This document shows, piece after piece, positions 30,979-38,980 of a stretch of 64,000 bases of DNA. The stretch is from Halobellus captivus (GTDB lineage: Archaea; Halobacteriota; Halobacteria; Halobacteriales; Haloferacaceae), in assembly GCF_003697845.1 (NCBI RefSeq), contig NZ_RDQE01000001.1, positions 124,001 through 188,000 of the forward strand. The letters are read 5' to 3'. The translations under genes and the position numbers were made by a program. Every line of letters starts with the position of its first letter. The stretch's first letter is position 1. The notes beneath the pieces are model-generated. The model did not search any database, was not told the DNA's origin, and saw only the letters and a list, made by a program, of their open reading frames with translations.

Positions 30979-31769
30979 ATCAACACCCGCCGTTGAGCCG
31001 CACGGAACGCCACGTCGACGAGGAGATACATCAGGCTCAACACGAGGATGTACGCGATCACCTTGTCGACGAGGAGGTTGTTGCTCGCCCGAAGGATCTC
31101 GCGTCCGACGCCCGGCACGCCGAATATCTCGGAGGCGACGACGAGCATCCAGCAGCGTCCGAGGCCGGTTCGGATCCCGGTCATGATCCCCGGCAGCGAC
31201 GCCGGGAGAACGATCGACCGGACCATGTCGAGGTCGCTGCGGACTCCGAGCGTCCGGCCCACGTCGAGGAGGTCCTTCGACACGCCCTCGACGGCCCCGT
31301 AGGCCGCGTAGAAGTTGATCCAGAACGCGCCGACGGCGATGATGAACGCCGCGCCCGCGTCGTTGATCCCGAACCACGCGATCGCGAACCCGATCAGCGC
31401 GAGCGGCGGGACCGGCCGAAGAACCCGAACGAGCGGCGCGGTGACGTCGTCGAGGAGCCCGCTCCAGGCGAAGGCGACGCCGGCGGCGACGCCGAGTCCC
31501 GTCCCGACGATCGTGCCGGGGAGCCAGTGGCGGACGCTCGACCACAGCGCGGCGGTCATCGTGCCGGACGCGAGCTCCTCGAGGAAAGTCCCCGCGACCG
31601 CGGCCGGCGAGGGCAACACGTACGCGGGCTGTGTGAGCGAGACGAGATACCAGAGGGCGAGGAACCCGACGATGCCGGCGATCCCGCGGAGGAGCCGGCG
31701 GGGATCGCCGAGATCGAATCCGGCCCGCAGACCGTTTCCGTCGAGTTCCCGTCCGATATCGGTGGCCAT
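30966..31769 (-). CDS. ABC transporter permease, SsuC/TauC type
   Basis: A 267-residue permease with about six helices (near residues 28-46, 75-98, 108-128, 135-155, 190-215 and 235-258). The EAA-type cytoplasmic loop appears as GVSKDLLDVGRTLGVRSDLDMVRSIVLPASLPGIMTG. Length and sequence match the SsuC/TauC/NrtB group. Its ATG overlaps the binding-protein stop (ATG at 31769), and its 3' end overlaps the ATPase start by 13 bases, so all three are cotranslated. The functional unit is a two-subunit membrane channel. Confidence 0.88.
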   Translation of the reverse strand: MATDIGRELDGNGLRAGFDLGDPRRLLRGIAGIVGFLALWYLVSLTQPAYVLPSPAAVAGTFLEELASGTMTAALWSSVRHWLPGTIVGTGLGVAAGVAFAWSGLLDDVTAPLVRVLRPVPPLALIGFAIAWFGINDAGAAFIIAVGAFWINFYAAYGAVEGVSKDLLDVGRTLGVRSDLDMVRSIVLPASLPGIMTGIRTGLGRCWMLVVASEIFGVPGVGREILRASNNLLVDKVIAYILVLSLMYLLVDVAFRAAQRRVLIWQA

Positions 31770-32791
31770 CAGAGCGACTCGTAGACGCTCGGATCGAAGA
31801 CCTGCTCGTTCGTGAGCCGCTCGTCGATCTGTCCGTTGTTCGCCGCGAACTCCGAGAAGACGGGCGTCGCGTCGGTGATCTCCGCGGGATCGGTGACGAA
31901 GTTCGACAGCGGCGAGTCGAGAGCCTTCCGGGCCCGGTCCGCGGGCATTCCGATTCCCTCCTCGACGTGGGCCGCTGTCGCGTCGGGGTTCTCGTTGATG
32001 AAGTCGGTGGCACGGACGTGCTCCTCCAGGAACTGTGCGGCGAGCGGGGAGTCGCGGACCGCGTCGCTCATCAGGGTGACGGCGGCCGGCTGTCCGGGAA
32101 GGATCTCCGCGGCAGTTCGGAGCATCGTGACGGACGACCCCTCCTCGTCGGCGATCGTGGGAACCGGCTCCATGATCGAGGTGCCGTCGATCTCGTCGTT
32201 GGCGATCGCCTGCCAGACCGCGCTCGCGCCGCCTATCTCGATGATCTCGACGTCGTCGCTCGCCTCGGGATCGACGCCGACCTCCCCGAGCCAGTACCGG
32301 AGCAGTACGTCGGGGACGCTGCCCTGCGGGAAGGTGCCGAAGCGGAAGGGGCGGTCGTTCTCCTCCGCCCACATCGCGAACGCCTCCGCGCCGTGCTCCT
32401 CGAACGTCGGACGGAACGACGACTCCGCCATGATCCCCATCGGCTCGCGGATGTTCGCCGCCGTCACCTGTGCCGGGATGTCGCGATCGATGACGATCAT
32501 CGCCGGTACGATTCCGAACATGGCGACGTCGATGTCGCCGCCGCCGAACGCCTGGATGATCGCGGGGCCGTCGGTGAACTCCTCGCCGGTGATCTCGGCG
32601 TCGATCTCGGAGAAGTAGCCCTCTCCCTCCATCACGTACCACTGGAGGTCCGGATATATCGGCATGTGCGCGACGGTCAACTCCTCCAGTCCGTCATCGC
32701 CGCCGAGACATCCGGCGATCCCCGCCGTCGCGGTTCCGCCCGCGGCCGCGAGGAAGGACCGCCGTGAGACTCCCGGGTTTCGCTGGTTCAT
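31769..32791 (-). CDS. ABC substrate-binding lipoprotein (Tat-exported, SsuA/THI5-like)
   Basis: A 340-residue binding protein with a twin-arginine signal and lipobox: SRRSFLAAAGGTATAGIAGC, where the Cys near residue 27 would be lipidated. The mature part is an SsuA/NMT1/THI5-like fold (EELTVAHMPIYPDLQWYVMEGEGYF, AFGGGDIDVAMFG, FRFGTFPQGSVPDVLLRYWL). It captures the substrate at the outer face and passes it to the permease. ATG at 32791 gives a complete signal sequence. The ligand cannot be read from sequence; sulfonates, nitrate and pyrimidine precursors share this fold. Confidence 0.88.
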   Translation of the reverse strand: MNQRNPGVSRRSFLAAAGGTATAGIAGCLGGDDGLEELTVAHMPIYPDLQWYVMEGEGYFSEIDAEITGEEFTDGPAIIQAFGGGDIDVAMFGIVPAMIVIDRDIPAQVTAANIREPMGIMAESSFRPTFEEHGAEAFAMWAEENDRPFRFGTFPQGSVPDVLLRYWLGEVGVDPEASDDVEIIEIGGASAVWQAIANDEIDGTSIMEPVPTIADEEGSSVTMLRTAAEILPGQPAAVTLMSDAVRDSPLAAQFLEEHVRATDFINENPDATAAHVEEGIGMPADRARKALDSPLSNFVTDPAEITDATPVFSEFAANNGQIDERLTNEQVFDPSVYESL

Positions 32792-33029
32792 GTCGATCCA
32801 ACGGGATCGGGGATCAATACCCTCGCGCCACCAGCAATCGCCGACCGTACCGGTGACGAGGTTACGTCCCGATATCCGTCGCTTCACGCTTCTCGAGCGG
32901 GCTTTCCACCGATCCACTCGATCCCTCGCGTCCGCGATAGCCGTAACGATTGCCGGTCTTCGGGACGGGGATCCCGTTCCGTCGTCCCGACCCGCGGTCG
33001 TTTATGGTTCCCGCGCGCGACGGTCCGGC

Positions 33030-33941
33030 ATGGTCTCGGAGATCTTCGACCCCGACGCGTGGGAGCCGGTTACCGACGAGTTCGAGGACGTGACGTACCA
33101 CCGGGCTCGCGACGTACCCGTCGTCCGGATCGCGTTCGACCGGCCCGAGGTCCGGAACGCGTTCCGTCCGGGGACCGTCGACGAGCTGTACGCCGCCCTC
33201 GATCACGCGCGAAAGCGGGCCGACGTCGGCTGCGTCCTCCTGACGGGCAACGGTCCCTCGGAGAAGGACGGCGGCTGGGCGTTCTGCGCGGGCGGCGACC
33301 AGTCCGTCCGGGGCGGCTCGGGCTACGAGTACCGCGACGACGACGAGGCGAGCGAGGCGGACGACCCGCTCGTCCGCGAGGCGAAGGCGGGGCGGCTCCA
33401 CGTCCTCGAGGTCCAGCGACTGATCCGGTTCATGCCGAAGCCCGTCGTCGCGGTCGTGCCGGGCTGGGCGGTCGGCGGCGGCCACTCGCTCCACGTCGTC
33501 TGTGACCTCACTCTCGCGAGCGCGGAGCACGCGAAGTTCCTCCAGACCGACCCCGACGTCGCCTCCTTCGACGGCGGGTTCGGCTCGGCGTACCTGGCGA
33601 AACAGATCGGTCAGAAGAAGGCCCGCGAGGTGTTCTTCCGCGGGAAGACCTACTCCGCGGCGGAGGCCGCGGACATGGGGATGGTCAACGAGGCGATCCC
33701 GCACGAGGAGCTCGAGGCCGTCGCGCTCGAGTGGGCCGAGGAGATGACCGCGAAGTCGCCGACCGCGATGCGGATGCTGAAGTACGCCTTCAACCTGACC
33801 GACGACGGCATGGTCGGCCAGCAGGTGTTCGCCGGCGAGGCCACCCGGCTGGCGTACATGACCGACGAGGCCCAGGAGGGTCGCGACGCCTTCCTCGAGA
33901 AGCGCGAGCCCGCGTTCGACGAGTACCCCTGGCACTACTGA
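33030..33941 (+). CDS. menB: 1,4-dihydroxy-2-naphthoyl-CoA synthase MenB
   Basis: A 303-residue crotonase-fold enzyme close to MenB. It closes the ring of o-succinylbenzoyl-CoA to give the naphthoate ring of menaquinone. Marks are AFDRPEVRNAFRPGT, GGWAFCAGGDQSVRG (a MenB-type FC-x-GGDQ), VPGWAVGGGHSLHVVCDLT (oxyanion glycines), DVASFDGGFGSAYLAKQIG and the C-terminal FDEYPWHY-like end. A TATA-like TTTATGG about 27 bases upstream supports the start. Quinone made here would serve the SQR and Etf routes in the same cell, though these genes are not one operon. Confidence 0.92.
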   Translation: MVSEIFDPDAWEPVTDEFEDVTYHRARDVPVVRIAFDRPEVRNAFRPGTVDELYAALDHARKRADVGCVLLTGNGPSEKDGGWAFCAGGDQSVRGGSGYEYRDDDEASEADDPLVREAKAGRLHVLEVQRLIRFMPKPVVAVVPGWAVGGGHSLHVVCDLTLASAEHAKFLQTDPDVASFDGGFGSAYLAKQIGQKKAREVFFRGKTYSAAEAADMGMVNEAIPHEELEAVALEWAEEMTAKSPTAMRMLKYAFNLTDDGMVGQQVFAGEATRLAYMTDEAQEGRDAFLEKREPAFDEYPWHY

Positions 33942-33960
33942 TCGAACTCGAACGTAGCCG

Positions 33961-34096
33961 CGGTCGGCGCGTGCCTCCGAGCGCCCGTCAGGGCGGGAGG
34001 AGCCCGCGCGAGGGACGCGGTGAGCGCTCGAAGAGCGTGAACCGCGAGGCTGGGGAGGCGTGAGGTGCGGAGCGGGGCGGGGCGGGATTCGAAGGG
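33961..34096 (+). repeat. Structured repeat element, copy A
   Basis: An element of about 136 bases, almost the reverse complement of 35719-35857. From 5' to 3' it has a hairpin near GCGCCC-GTCA-GGGCG, a conserved block GAGGAGCCCGCGCGAGGGA, a long imperfect hairpin (CGCGGT...CGCTC-GAA-GAGCG...ACCGCG, 34016-34046), then GAGGCTGGGGAGGCGTGAGG and a GATTCGAAGGG end. It follows menB directly. It is the left part of a 557-base region without a protein gene (33942-34498). Confidence 0.7.
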
Positions 34097-34499
34097 ACGG
34101 GCGGGTCGGTCCTGCCCGGACGACGCAAGCACTCGGAGCCCGGAACGGCGAGCGAAGCGAGCCGCATGCCCGGATCGGGCGCGCAGCGAGTCCCGGCGGG
34201 TCGACCCGTCCGGGGCTTCGGCGGTCGTGTTCCGGGTCCCATCACTCACGGAGCACTCGTTGAGGTGCTTACTTCGCTCGCGTCCGCGCTCACCACCCGT
34301 TCCCTGCTTCGAATCCCTCCCAGCCGAGCCGCAGCGCTCACGGTGTGTGAGCGCCGCGACGTGCGGGGGAAGGGATTCGAACCAACGAAAGACGGTCCGG
34401 GCATGCGGCTCGCTTCGCTCGCGGTCCGGGCTGCGACTTTCCGGGTTCGAACCCTTCTGATCAGACTCCTGCGGCTCGCGAATTGCTCGCCGCAGGAGT
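34097..34499. repeat. Hairpin array with tRNA-end-like boxes downstream of tRNA-Leu
   Basis: Gene-free stretch made of hairpins and TTCGAA boxes. Hairpins: GGCGAGCGAAGCGAGCC around 34152; GCGCTCA/TGAGCGC (34334-34340 and 34348-34354); a GCTCGCTTCGCTCGC-type stem near 34408; and ACTCCTGCGGC/GCCGCAGGAGT (34465-34475 and 34489-34499) with a 13-base loop, ending exactly at the tRNA 3' end. A 23-base segment at the tRNA 3' end (34498-34520) is duplicated exactly at 34361-34383. A third T-arm-like box lies at 34439-34454. Confidence 0.6.
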
Positions 34500-34583
34500 G
34501 CGGGGGAAGGGATTCGAACCCTCGAACCTCTACAGGAGCGGATCTTAAGTCCGCCGCTTTTGGCCAGGCTCAGCCACCCCCGC
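34499..34583 (-). tRNA. tRNA-Leu (UAA)
   Basis: An 85-nt class II tRNA on the minus strand. The acceptor stem GCGGGGG pairs with CCCCCGC and is followed by discriminator A at 34499. The D arm has TGGCTGAGCCTGGCCAAAAGCG. The anticodon stem-loop GGACTTAAGATCC gives anticodon TAA. A variable arm (GCTCCTGTAGAGG) and T arm GAGGGTTCGAATCCCTTCC follow. No intron is seen and no CCA is encoded. It reads UUA codons, and possibly UUG by wobble. A perfect 11-bp hairpin sits immediately downstream, likely for termination or 3' processing. Confidence 0.95.
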
Positions 34584-34637
34584 GCGGATCCGGGTACCGC
34601 CGGCGGGGTCAAACCCCTTTCGGAACCCGGACCGCCC

Positions 34638-35000
34638 TCACCAGTCGACCGACAGCGTTCCGTCGCCGTGCGGGTCCGGCGCGATCTCCTCATCGGTCCG
34701 GCGGTCGACGACGTGGATGACGCCGCGCTCCTTCTTCGCCGGGCAGACCTCCGCGGCGCGAACGTTCTCGGCCAGGTCGTCCTCGCCGACGTAGTAGGTC
34801 CGCGGCTTCGCCATCCCGCTCACCACGTCCATCTCCCAGTTGTCGGCGACCTCCGCGCACTTGCCCGCGCCGAAGCACTTGTTCGCCTCGAAGACGATCT
34901 TGTACGGCTTCTCCTCGATCGGCGGCCCCTCGCCGCCGATGTCGCTCGCCGAGAGGACGTCGTCGTCTCCGTCGGCGTTCCCCTCGTTGTCGTCGCTCAT
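34638..35000 (-). CDS. Ferredoxin of the 3Fe-4S type
   Basis: A 120-residue ferredoxin. The cluster ligands read NKCFGAGKCAEVA (Cys, then Ala where a 4Fe ferredoxin would have Cys or Asp, then Cys) and EVCPAKKER. This C-x2-A-x2-C...CP pattern is that of single [3Fe-4S] ferredoxins, as in P450-partner ferredoxins. The first 30 residues are an acidic tail and the last 20 a haloarchaeal extension. It is a soluble one-electron carrier. No obvious redox partner lies next to it. Upstream frame is open but arginine-rich, so ATG at 35000 is preferred. Confidence 0.85.
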   Translation of the reverse strand: MSDDNEGNADGDDDVLSASDIGGEGPPIEEKPYKIVFEANKCFGAGKCAEVADNWEMDVVSGMAKPRTYYVGEDDLAENVRAAEVCPAKKERGVIHVVDRRTDEEIAPDPHGDGTLSVDW

Positions 35001-35184
35001 ACCTCTCGATCGGTGACCGCGGGACTTTCGTCTGTCGGTCGCGCGGTCCCGGGTCGGCTCGACCGACGCGTCCACGGGCCGCGCGGACGACCGGACGTCG
35101 GTCCGCCATCGGTCACGAGCGCCCGCGAGACGCCCGCCGACCGGAGTCGAACGCTTCAAGTATTCGCTGGCTGTTCGTAGGGAC

Positions 35185-35556
35185 ATGAAAGACCAGGGAC
35201 GCTCCACGCGCAAGCGAACCGGCGGCCGACTGAAGCCCGCCGCGAAGAAGAAGCGCCACCAGCTCGGCCGCGAGCCCGCCGAGACGACGGTCGGCGAGAC
35301 CCGCGTTCAGTACATCGACTCCCGCGGCAACGAGCGGAAGGTCCGCGCGCTCGCGACGAACGTCGCGCAGGTCGCCGACGGCGGCGAGGTCGTCGAGGCC
35401 GATATCGAGGACGTCGTCGAGAACCCCTCGAACGTCAACTACGTCCGCCGGAACATCGTCACCAAGGGTGCCGTCATCGAGACGAGCGAGGGGCGCGCCC
35501 GCGTCACCTCCCGACCCGGCCAGACCGGCCAGGTCAACGCGGTCCTGATCGAGTAG
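35185..35556 (+). CDS. 30S ribosomal protein S8e
   Basis: A 123-residue archaeal S8e. The basic N-terminus MKDQGRSTRKRTGGRLKPA is diagnostic and followed by KKKRHQLGREPAET. The body is a beta barrel (VQYIDSRGNERKVRAL, IVTKGAVIETSEGRARVTSRPGQ). The length is normal for the family. It binds 16S rRNA in the small subunit. It stands alone, with the ferredoxin gene divergent on its left and a repeat element downstream. Confidence 0.95.
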   Translation: MKDQGRSTRKRTGGRLKPAAKKKRHQLGREPAETTVGETRVQYIDSRGNERKVRALATNVAQVADGGEVVEADIEDVVENPSNVNYVRRNIVTKGAVIETSEGRARVTSRPGQTGQVNAVLIE

Positions 35557-35718
35557 TTACGCCGTCGACCTCGGCGGAGCCGACCGTTCGGCAACGCGAT
35601 CCACGACCCGATAGTCCCCACTCGACCGCTCGGTACGGCGTCGTCGTCGACGTGACACCGGAGAACGTCCCCGAAGCCCCCGCCTCGCGGCTGCCCTCTT
35701 GAGTCCCGCACCGCCTCG

Positions 35719-35857
35719 CCCCTTCGAGTCCCACCCCGCACCGTTCCACACCTCACGCCTCCCCAGCCTCGTCAGTCGCCTTCGCTTCACTCGGCGACTG
35801 ACTCCCTCGCGCGGGCTCCTCGCGCCCGTCAGGGCGCTCGGAGGCACGCGCCGACCG
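35719..35857 (-). repeat. Structured repeat element, copy B (inverted)
   Basis: About 139 bases, inverted relative to copy A at 33961-34096. It keeps the same flanking blocks, but its main hairpin is different: GTCAGTCGCC (35771-35780) pairs perfectly with GGCGACTGAC (35793-35802). The second hairpin GCGCCC-TGAC-GGGCGC is perfect here and imperfect in A. It fills most of the 364-base stretch between rps8e and RNase HII, where I see no gene. Confidence 0.7.
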
Positions 35858-35920
35858 TCTTCGTCCCACAACTGCCGACCGATCTCAAGGTATTTGTCCA
35901 TCGGGGCGTCCGATCCGGCC

Positions 35921-36598
35921 ATGTACGTCGGCGTCGACGAGGCCGGAAAGGGCCCAGTCCTCGGACCGATGGTCGCCGCGGCGGTCCGCGCGGACCCGGA
36001 GAGCCTGCCGGCCGACGTCGACGACTCGAAGCGCGTCGCGCCCGATCGGCGGCGGGAGATCGCGGCCGCGCTCCGCGCGGCCGACGCGGTCGACGTCGCG
36101 GTCGCGACCGTCGAGACGAGCGAGATCGACGCGCCCGATACGGACATGAACACCCTCACCGTCCGCGGACAGGCGCGGGCGGTTCGGGGGGTGGCCCGGG
36201 CCGGCGACCGCGTCGTCGCCGACGCGGGCGATACCTCCGAGGCGCGGTTCGCGCGGCGGCTGCGGGGGTTCGTGGTGGATCCGGAACGAGAGACCGTCGC
36301 TCCCGTCGCGGACGTCGCCGTCGACGCCGCCCACGGCGCGGACGAGTCCGACCCGGTCGTCGGCGCGGCGAGCATCGTCGCGAAGGTCGCCCGCGACGCC
36401 CGCGTCGCCGCCATCGACGCGTCCTACCCCGCGTACGACCGCGTCGGCAGCGGCTACCCGAGCGACCCGACGACGCGCGCGTTCCTCGCCGCGTACGTGG
36501 CCGATCACGGCGACGTCCCGCCGCACGCACGGCGGTCCTGGTCGACGTGCGCGGACGCGCTCGCGGCCGCCGAGCAGTCGGGACTCGACGAGTTCTGA
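35921..36598 (+). CDS. rnhB: Ribonuclease HII
   Basis: A 225-residue RNase HII. The catalytic carboxylates sit in GVDEAGKGPVLGPM (Asp-Glu, residues 5-6), DDSKRVAP, VVADAGD and the late VAVDAAHGADESDPVVGAASIVAKVARD. Close to the C-terminus YPSDPTTRAFLAAY is a family motif. It cuts the RNA strand of RNA-DNA hybrids and single ribonucleotides in DNA. The ATG at 35921 puts the DEAG at its usual place; the open frame upstream runs through repeat copy B and is not coding. Confidence 0.93.
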   Translation: MYVGVDEAGKGPVLGPMVAAAVRADPESLPADVDDSKRVAPDRRREIAAALRAADAVDVAVATVETSEIDAPDTDMNTLTVRGQARAVRGVARAGDRVVADAGDTSEARFARRLRGFVVDPERETVAPVADVAVDAAHGADESDPVVGAASIVAKVARDARVAAIDASYPAYDRVGSGYPSDPTTRAFLAAYVADHGDVPPHARRSWSTCADALAAAEQSGLDEF

Positions 36599-36618
36599 AG
36601 ACAAAAACCCCGACCGAA

Positions 36619-37605
36619 CTACTCTTCACGCAGCGCCAGCGCCGCCAACAGCGCCTCCAGTTGGACCTGCTCGTTCGCGCCCTCGGCGATCCGGTAGTCG
36701 GTCTCGCCGATCCGCTCCATCAACCGGACGGCCTCACGCTCGTGGAGGTCGAACTCCCAGACTGAGCGGTGAAGCTGGTCGATCACGTCGCCGCCGGCCA
36801 TCCCGGTGTCGGTGAGCAGGGTGTCGAGGGTCGCGCGCGCCTTCGTGAAGTCGCCCGCCAACGCGTCGGTCACCATCGACTCGATCTCCTCGGGCCGGGC
36901 GGTCGCCGTGATCGCGTACACCGCCTCCTCGTCGACCACGTCGCCGGTCGTCGCCGCGGCCTGAAGCGAGTTTATCGCGCGGCGCATGTCGCCGTCGGCA
37001 GCGTAGACGAGCGCGTCGACGCCCGCGTCCGTCACCTCGATCCCCTCGGCGGCCGCGATCTCACGAGTCTGACTGGCGACGGCCTCGTCGGAGAGCGGCG
37101 AGAAGCGGAAGACGGCACACCGCGACTGGATCGGGTCGATGATCTTCGAGGAGTAGTTACACGAGAGGATGAAGCGGGTGTTGTCGGAGAACTGCTCCAT
37201 CGTCCGGCGAAGCGCTGATTGGGCGTCATCCGTGAGCGAGTCGGCCTCGTCGAGGAACACGATCCGGAAGTCGCCGCCGAACGACGACCGCGCGAACCCC
37301 TTGATCCGGTCGCGGACCACGTCGATCCCGCGCTGGTCGGAGGCGTTGAGCTCGAGGAAGTTACCGCGCCAGTTGTCCTCGCCGTAGATCTCGCGGGCGA
37401 TGGCGGTGGCCGCGGTGGTCTTTCCTACACCAGCTGGACCACTGAAAAGAAGGTGCGGAACGTCGTCCTGCTCGATGTAACTTCCGAGGCGTTCGACGAT
37501 CTCCTCCTGGCCGTGGATGTCCTCCAGCGTCTGTGGCCGGTACTTCTCGATCCAGATCTCCCGGCCCGTCGCGGTCGCAGCCGGCTGCTCGTCGGCCTCG
37601 CTCAT
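36619..37605 (-). CDS. rfcS: Replication factor C small subunit
   Basis: A 328-residue AAA+ clamp-loader subunit. Walker A is [18 protein letters not shown], Walker [18 protein letters not shown], sensor 1 [12 protein letters not shown], and the arginine finger SRC motif lies in [12 protein letters not shown]. The C-terminal helical collar follows residue 230. With RfcL it loads the PCNA clamp onto primed DNA. The length matches intein-free RfcS; many haloarchaea carry inteins in this gene, but none is present here. It lies tail to tail with RNase HII, 20 bases apart. Confidence 0.95.
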   Translation of the reverse strand: MSEADEQPAATATGREIWIEKYRPQTLEDIHGQEEIVERLGSYIEQDDVPHLLFSGPAGVGKTTAATAIAREIYGEDNWRGNFLELNASDQRGIDVVRDRIKGFARSSFGGDFRIVFLDEADSLTDDAQSALRRTMEQFSDNTRFILSCNYSSKIIDPIQSRCAVFRFSPLSDEAVASQTREIAAAEGIEVTDAGVDALVYAADGDMRRAINSLQAAATTGDVVDEEAVYAITATARPEEIESMVTDALAGDFTKARATLDTLLTDTGMAGGDVIDQLHRSVWEFDLHEREAVRLMERIGETDYRIAEGANEQVQLEALLAALALREE

Positions 37606-37696
37606 TGAGGGATCGGAGGGTCGGCGGGGTGATAAACGAACCGAGAGTCCGTCGGGGACGATCGGGGCGGCGGCGGGGTCGAGGACGCCGGTTCGA

Positions 37697-38641
37697 TCAC
37701 GCGTCGCCCGCCATCGACGCGGTCCGCCGTCGGAATTCGTCGCGGAACTCGGTCAGCGCTGGGACGTTCGCTTCGAACGCCTCGAGCCGCCGCCGGTCCT
37801 CCGGGTCGATCCGGGGCGTGGCGATCAGGGTCGCGACCCCGGTCGAGACGGTCCGAGCTCGCCAGCCGACGTATCCCGTCGCGATCCACGGCGGGAGGTC
37901 CGCGAGCGACACGGCGTTCCGCCAGGCGAACTCGCGGCTTCCCTTCAGTCCCAGGAGGGCGATCCGGTCGTCGAGCGGGTCGAACAGCGCGTCGACTCCG
38001 GCGACGCCCGCGGCGTCGTACACCTCGACGAGCGCCTCCTGGACGACCGAAACGAGCCGGGCGAGGACGTCGTTTATGCGGTCGTGATCGGCCCGCTTGT
38101 GCCCGCGGTCCGGATCGATCCCGACGTCCCGGAGCGTGTACGTGAGGTCGTAGCTGATGTGCGCGTTGATCCCGAGGAGGGCGTCCTGGGCGACGAGAGT
38201 GTCGCCGCGGGCGGCCGCGCCGAACGCCACGATCCACGCCCGCGGGAGCGCGTCGAACTCGCGGCGCTCGAACGCGAGGAACGCCCGCCGGTAGTGCTCC
38301 GCGAACGCGACGAGGTACGACGCGACCCACTCGTCGTCGACGAACTCGCCGGCTTCGATCGCCGCGGCGACCGCCTCCGTCATCCGGACGTACACCGTGA
38401 GGAACACCGACCGCCGGTCGCCGCGGTCGCGGAGTCGTGACTCGGCTCGAGCCAGCCGCTCGGCGACGTCGTCGACGGACGAGAAGGGGTCCGCGAGGGG
38501 GTCGACGAGCCCGGCGTCGGGTTCAGTGTCGGCTACCTCCGCGACGAGTCGGTCGGCGTTCACGCCGGTCCCCCGTCGGTAGGCGGCCAGCAACGCCCTG
38601 GCCTCAGTGGTCGTCGGGAGCGCGGCGCGGATCGGGATCAT
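37697..38641 (-). CDS. DUF5995 family protein
   Basis: A 314-residue, mostly helical protein. The best landmarks are [28 protein letters not shown] and [14 protein letters not shown] near residue 170, which I associate with DUF5995. Then DHDRINDVL, a helical middle and [22 protein letters not shown] follow. Conserved His and Asp pairs (NAHISYD, DHDRIND) could bind a metal, and several alanine-rich helices suggest membrane proximity without a clear transmembrane segment. Function is unknown. The stop is 9 bases from a small membrane gene on the same strand that may precede it in one transcript. Confidence 0.8.
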   Translation of the reverse strand: MIPIRAALPTTTEARALLAAYRRGTGVNADRLVAEVADTEPDAGLVDPLADPFSSVDDVAERLARAESRLRDRGDRRSVFLTVYVRMTEAVAAAIEAGEFVDDEWVASYLVAFAEHYRRAFLAFERREFDALPRAWIVAFGAAARGDTLVAQDALLGINAHISYDLTYTLRDVGIDPDRGHKRADHDRINDVLARLVSVVQEALVEVYDAAGVAGVDALFDPLDDRIALLGLKGSREFAWRNAVSLADLPPWIATGYVGWRARTVSTGVATLIATPRIDPEDRRRLEAFEANVPALTEFRDEFRRRTASMAGDA

Positions 38642-38649
38642 TCGATCCG

Positions 38650-38892
38650 TCAGAGCCGCTGGAGCTCGTAGGCGAACACCCAGATCCCCATCAACACGCC
38701 GACGGGGACGACGACCTCGGCGATCTCCTCGGAGACCGGCAGTTCGGCGACGTCGACGAGCAGCCGGGTCGTCGTCGCGGCGATCTGTGCGAACAGTTCG
38801 AACTCCTCGCGGATCGTGTTGGTCAGTATCGATCCGACGACCAGCGTCACCATCGCGGCAACGCCGTGGATCGTCCCCCGGACGTGTGGCAT
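38650..38892 (-). CDS. Small two-helix membrane protein
   Basis: An 80-residue protein with a first helix at about residues 8-26 (GVAAMVTLVVGSILTNTI) and a second near 60-77 (VVVPVGVLMGIWVFAYEL), separated by an amphipathic EEFELFAQIAATTTRLLVDVAEL. ATG at 38892 gives MPHVRGTIHG. It lies 8 bases upstream of the DUF5995 gene on the same strand, so the two are likely cotranscribed. No family is recognised. Confidence 0.6.
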   Translation of the reverse strand: MPHVRGTIHGVAAMVTLVVGSILTNTIREEFELFAQIAATTTRLLVDVAELPVSEEIAEVVVPVGVLMGIWVFAYELQRL

Positions 38893-38980
38893 GTCCAAGA
38901 CATCCCGAACGGGGAGTATAGGGTTTTCGCCGGAAGGGGCGAACGGCACCGTCCGCCAGCTCTCGTCGGTCCCGTCCCGA

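Noticed and set aside
34361-34383. A second tRNA gene on the minus strand
   Set aside because: Only the acceptor 3' strand and T-arm region match tRNA-Leu. No anticodon arm or pairing acceptor 5' strand is present, so it is a partial duplicate, not a gene.
33935-34693. Long open frames across the tRNA and repeat region
   Set aside because: They run through tRNA-Leu and hairpins, are arginine- and proline-rich, and show none of the acidic bias of real proteins here. Such frames are common in GC-rich DNA.
36619-37605. Intein in the RfcS gene
   Set aside because: Walker A, Walker B and SRC motifs are continuous and the total length is that of the intein-free protein.
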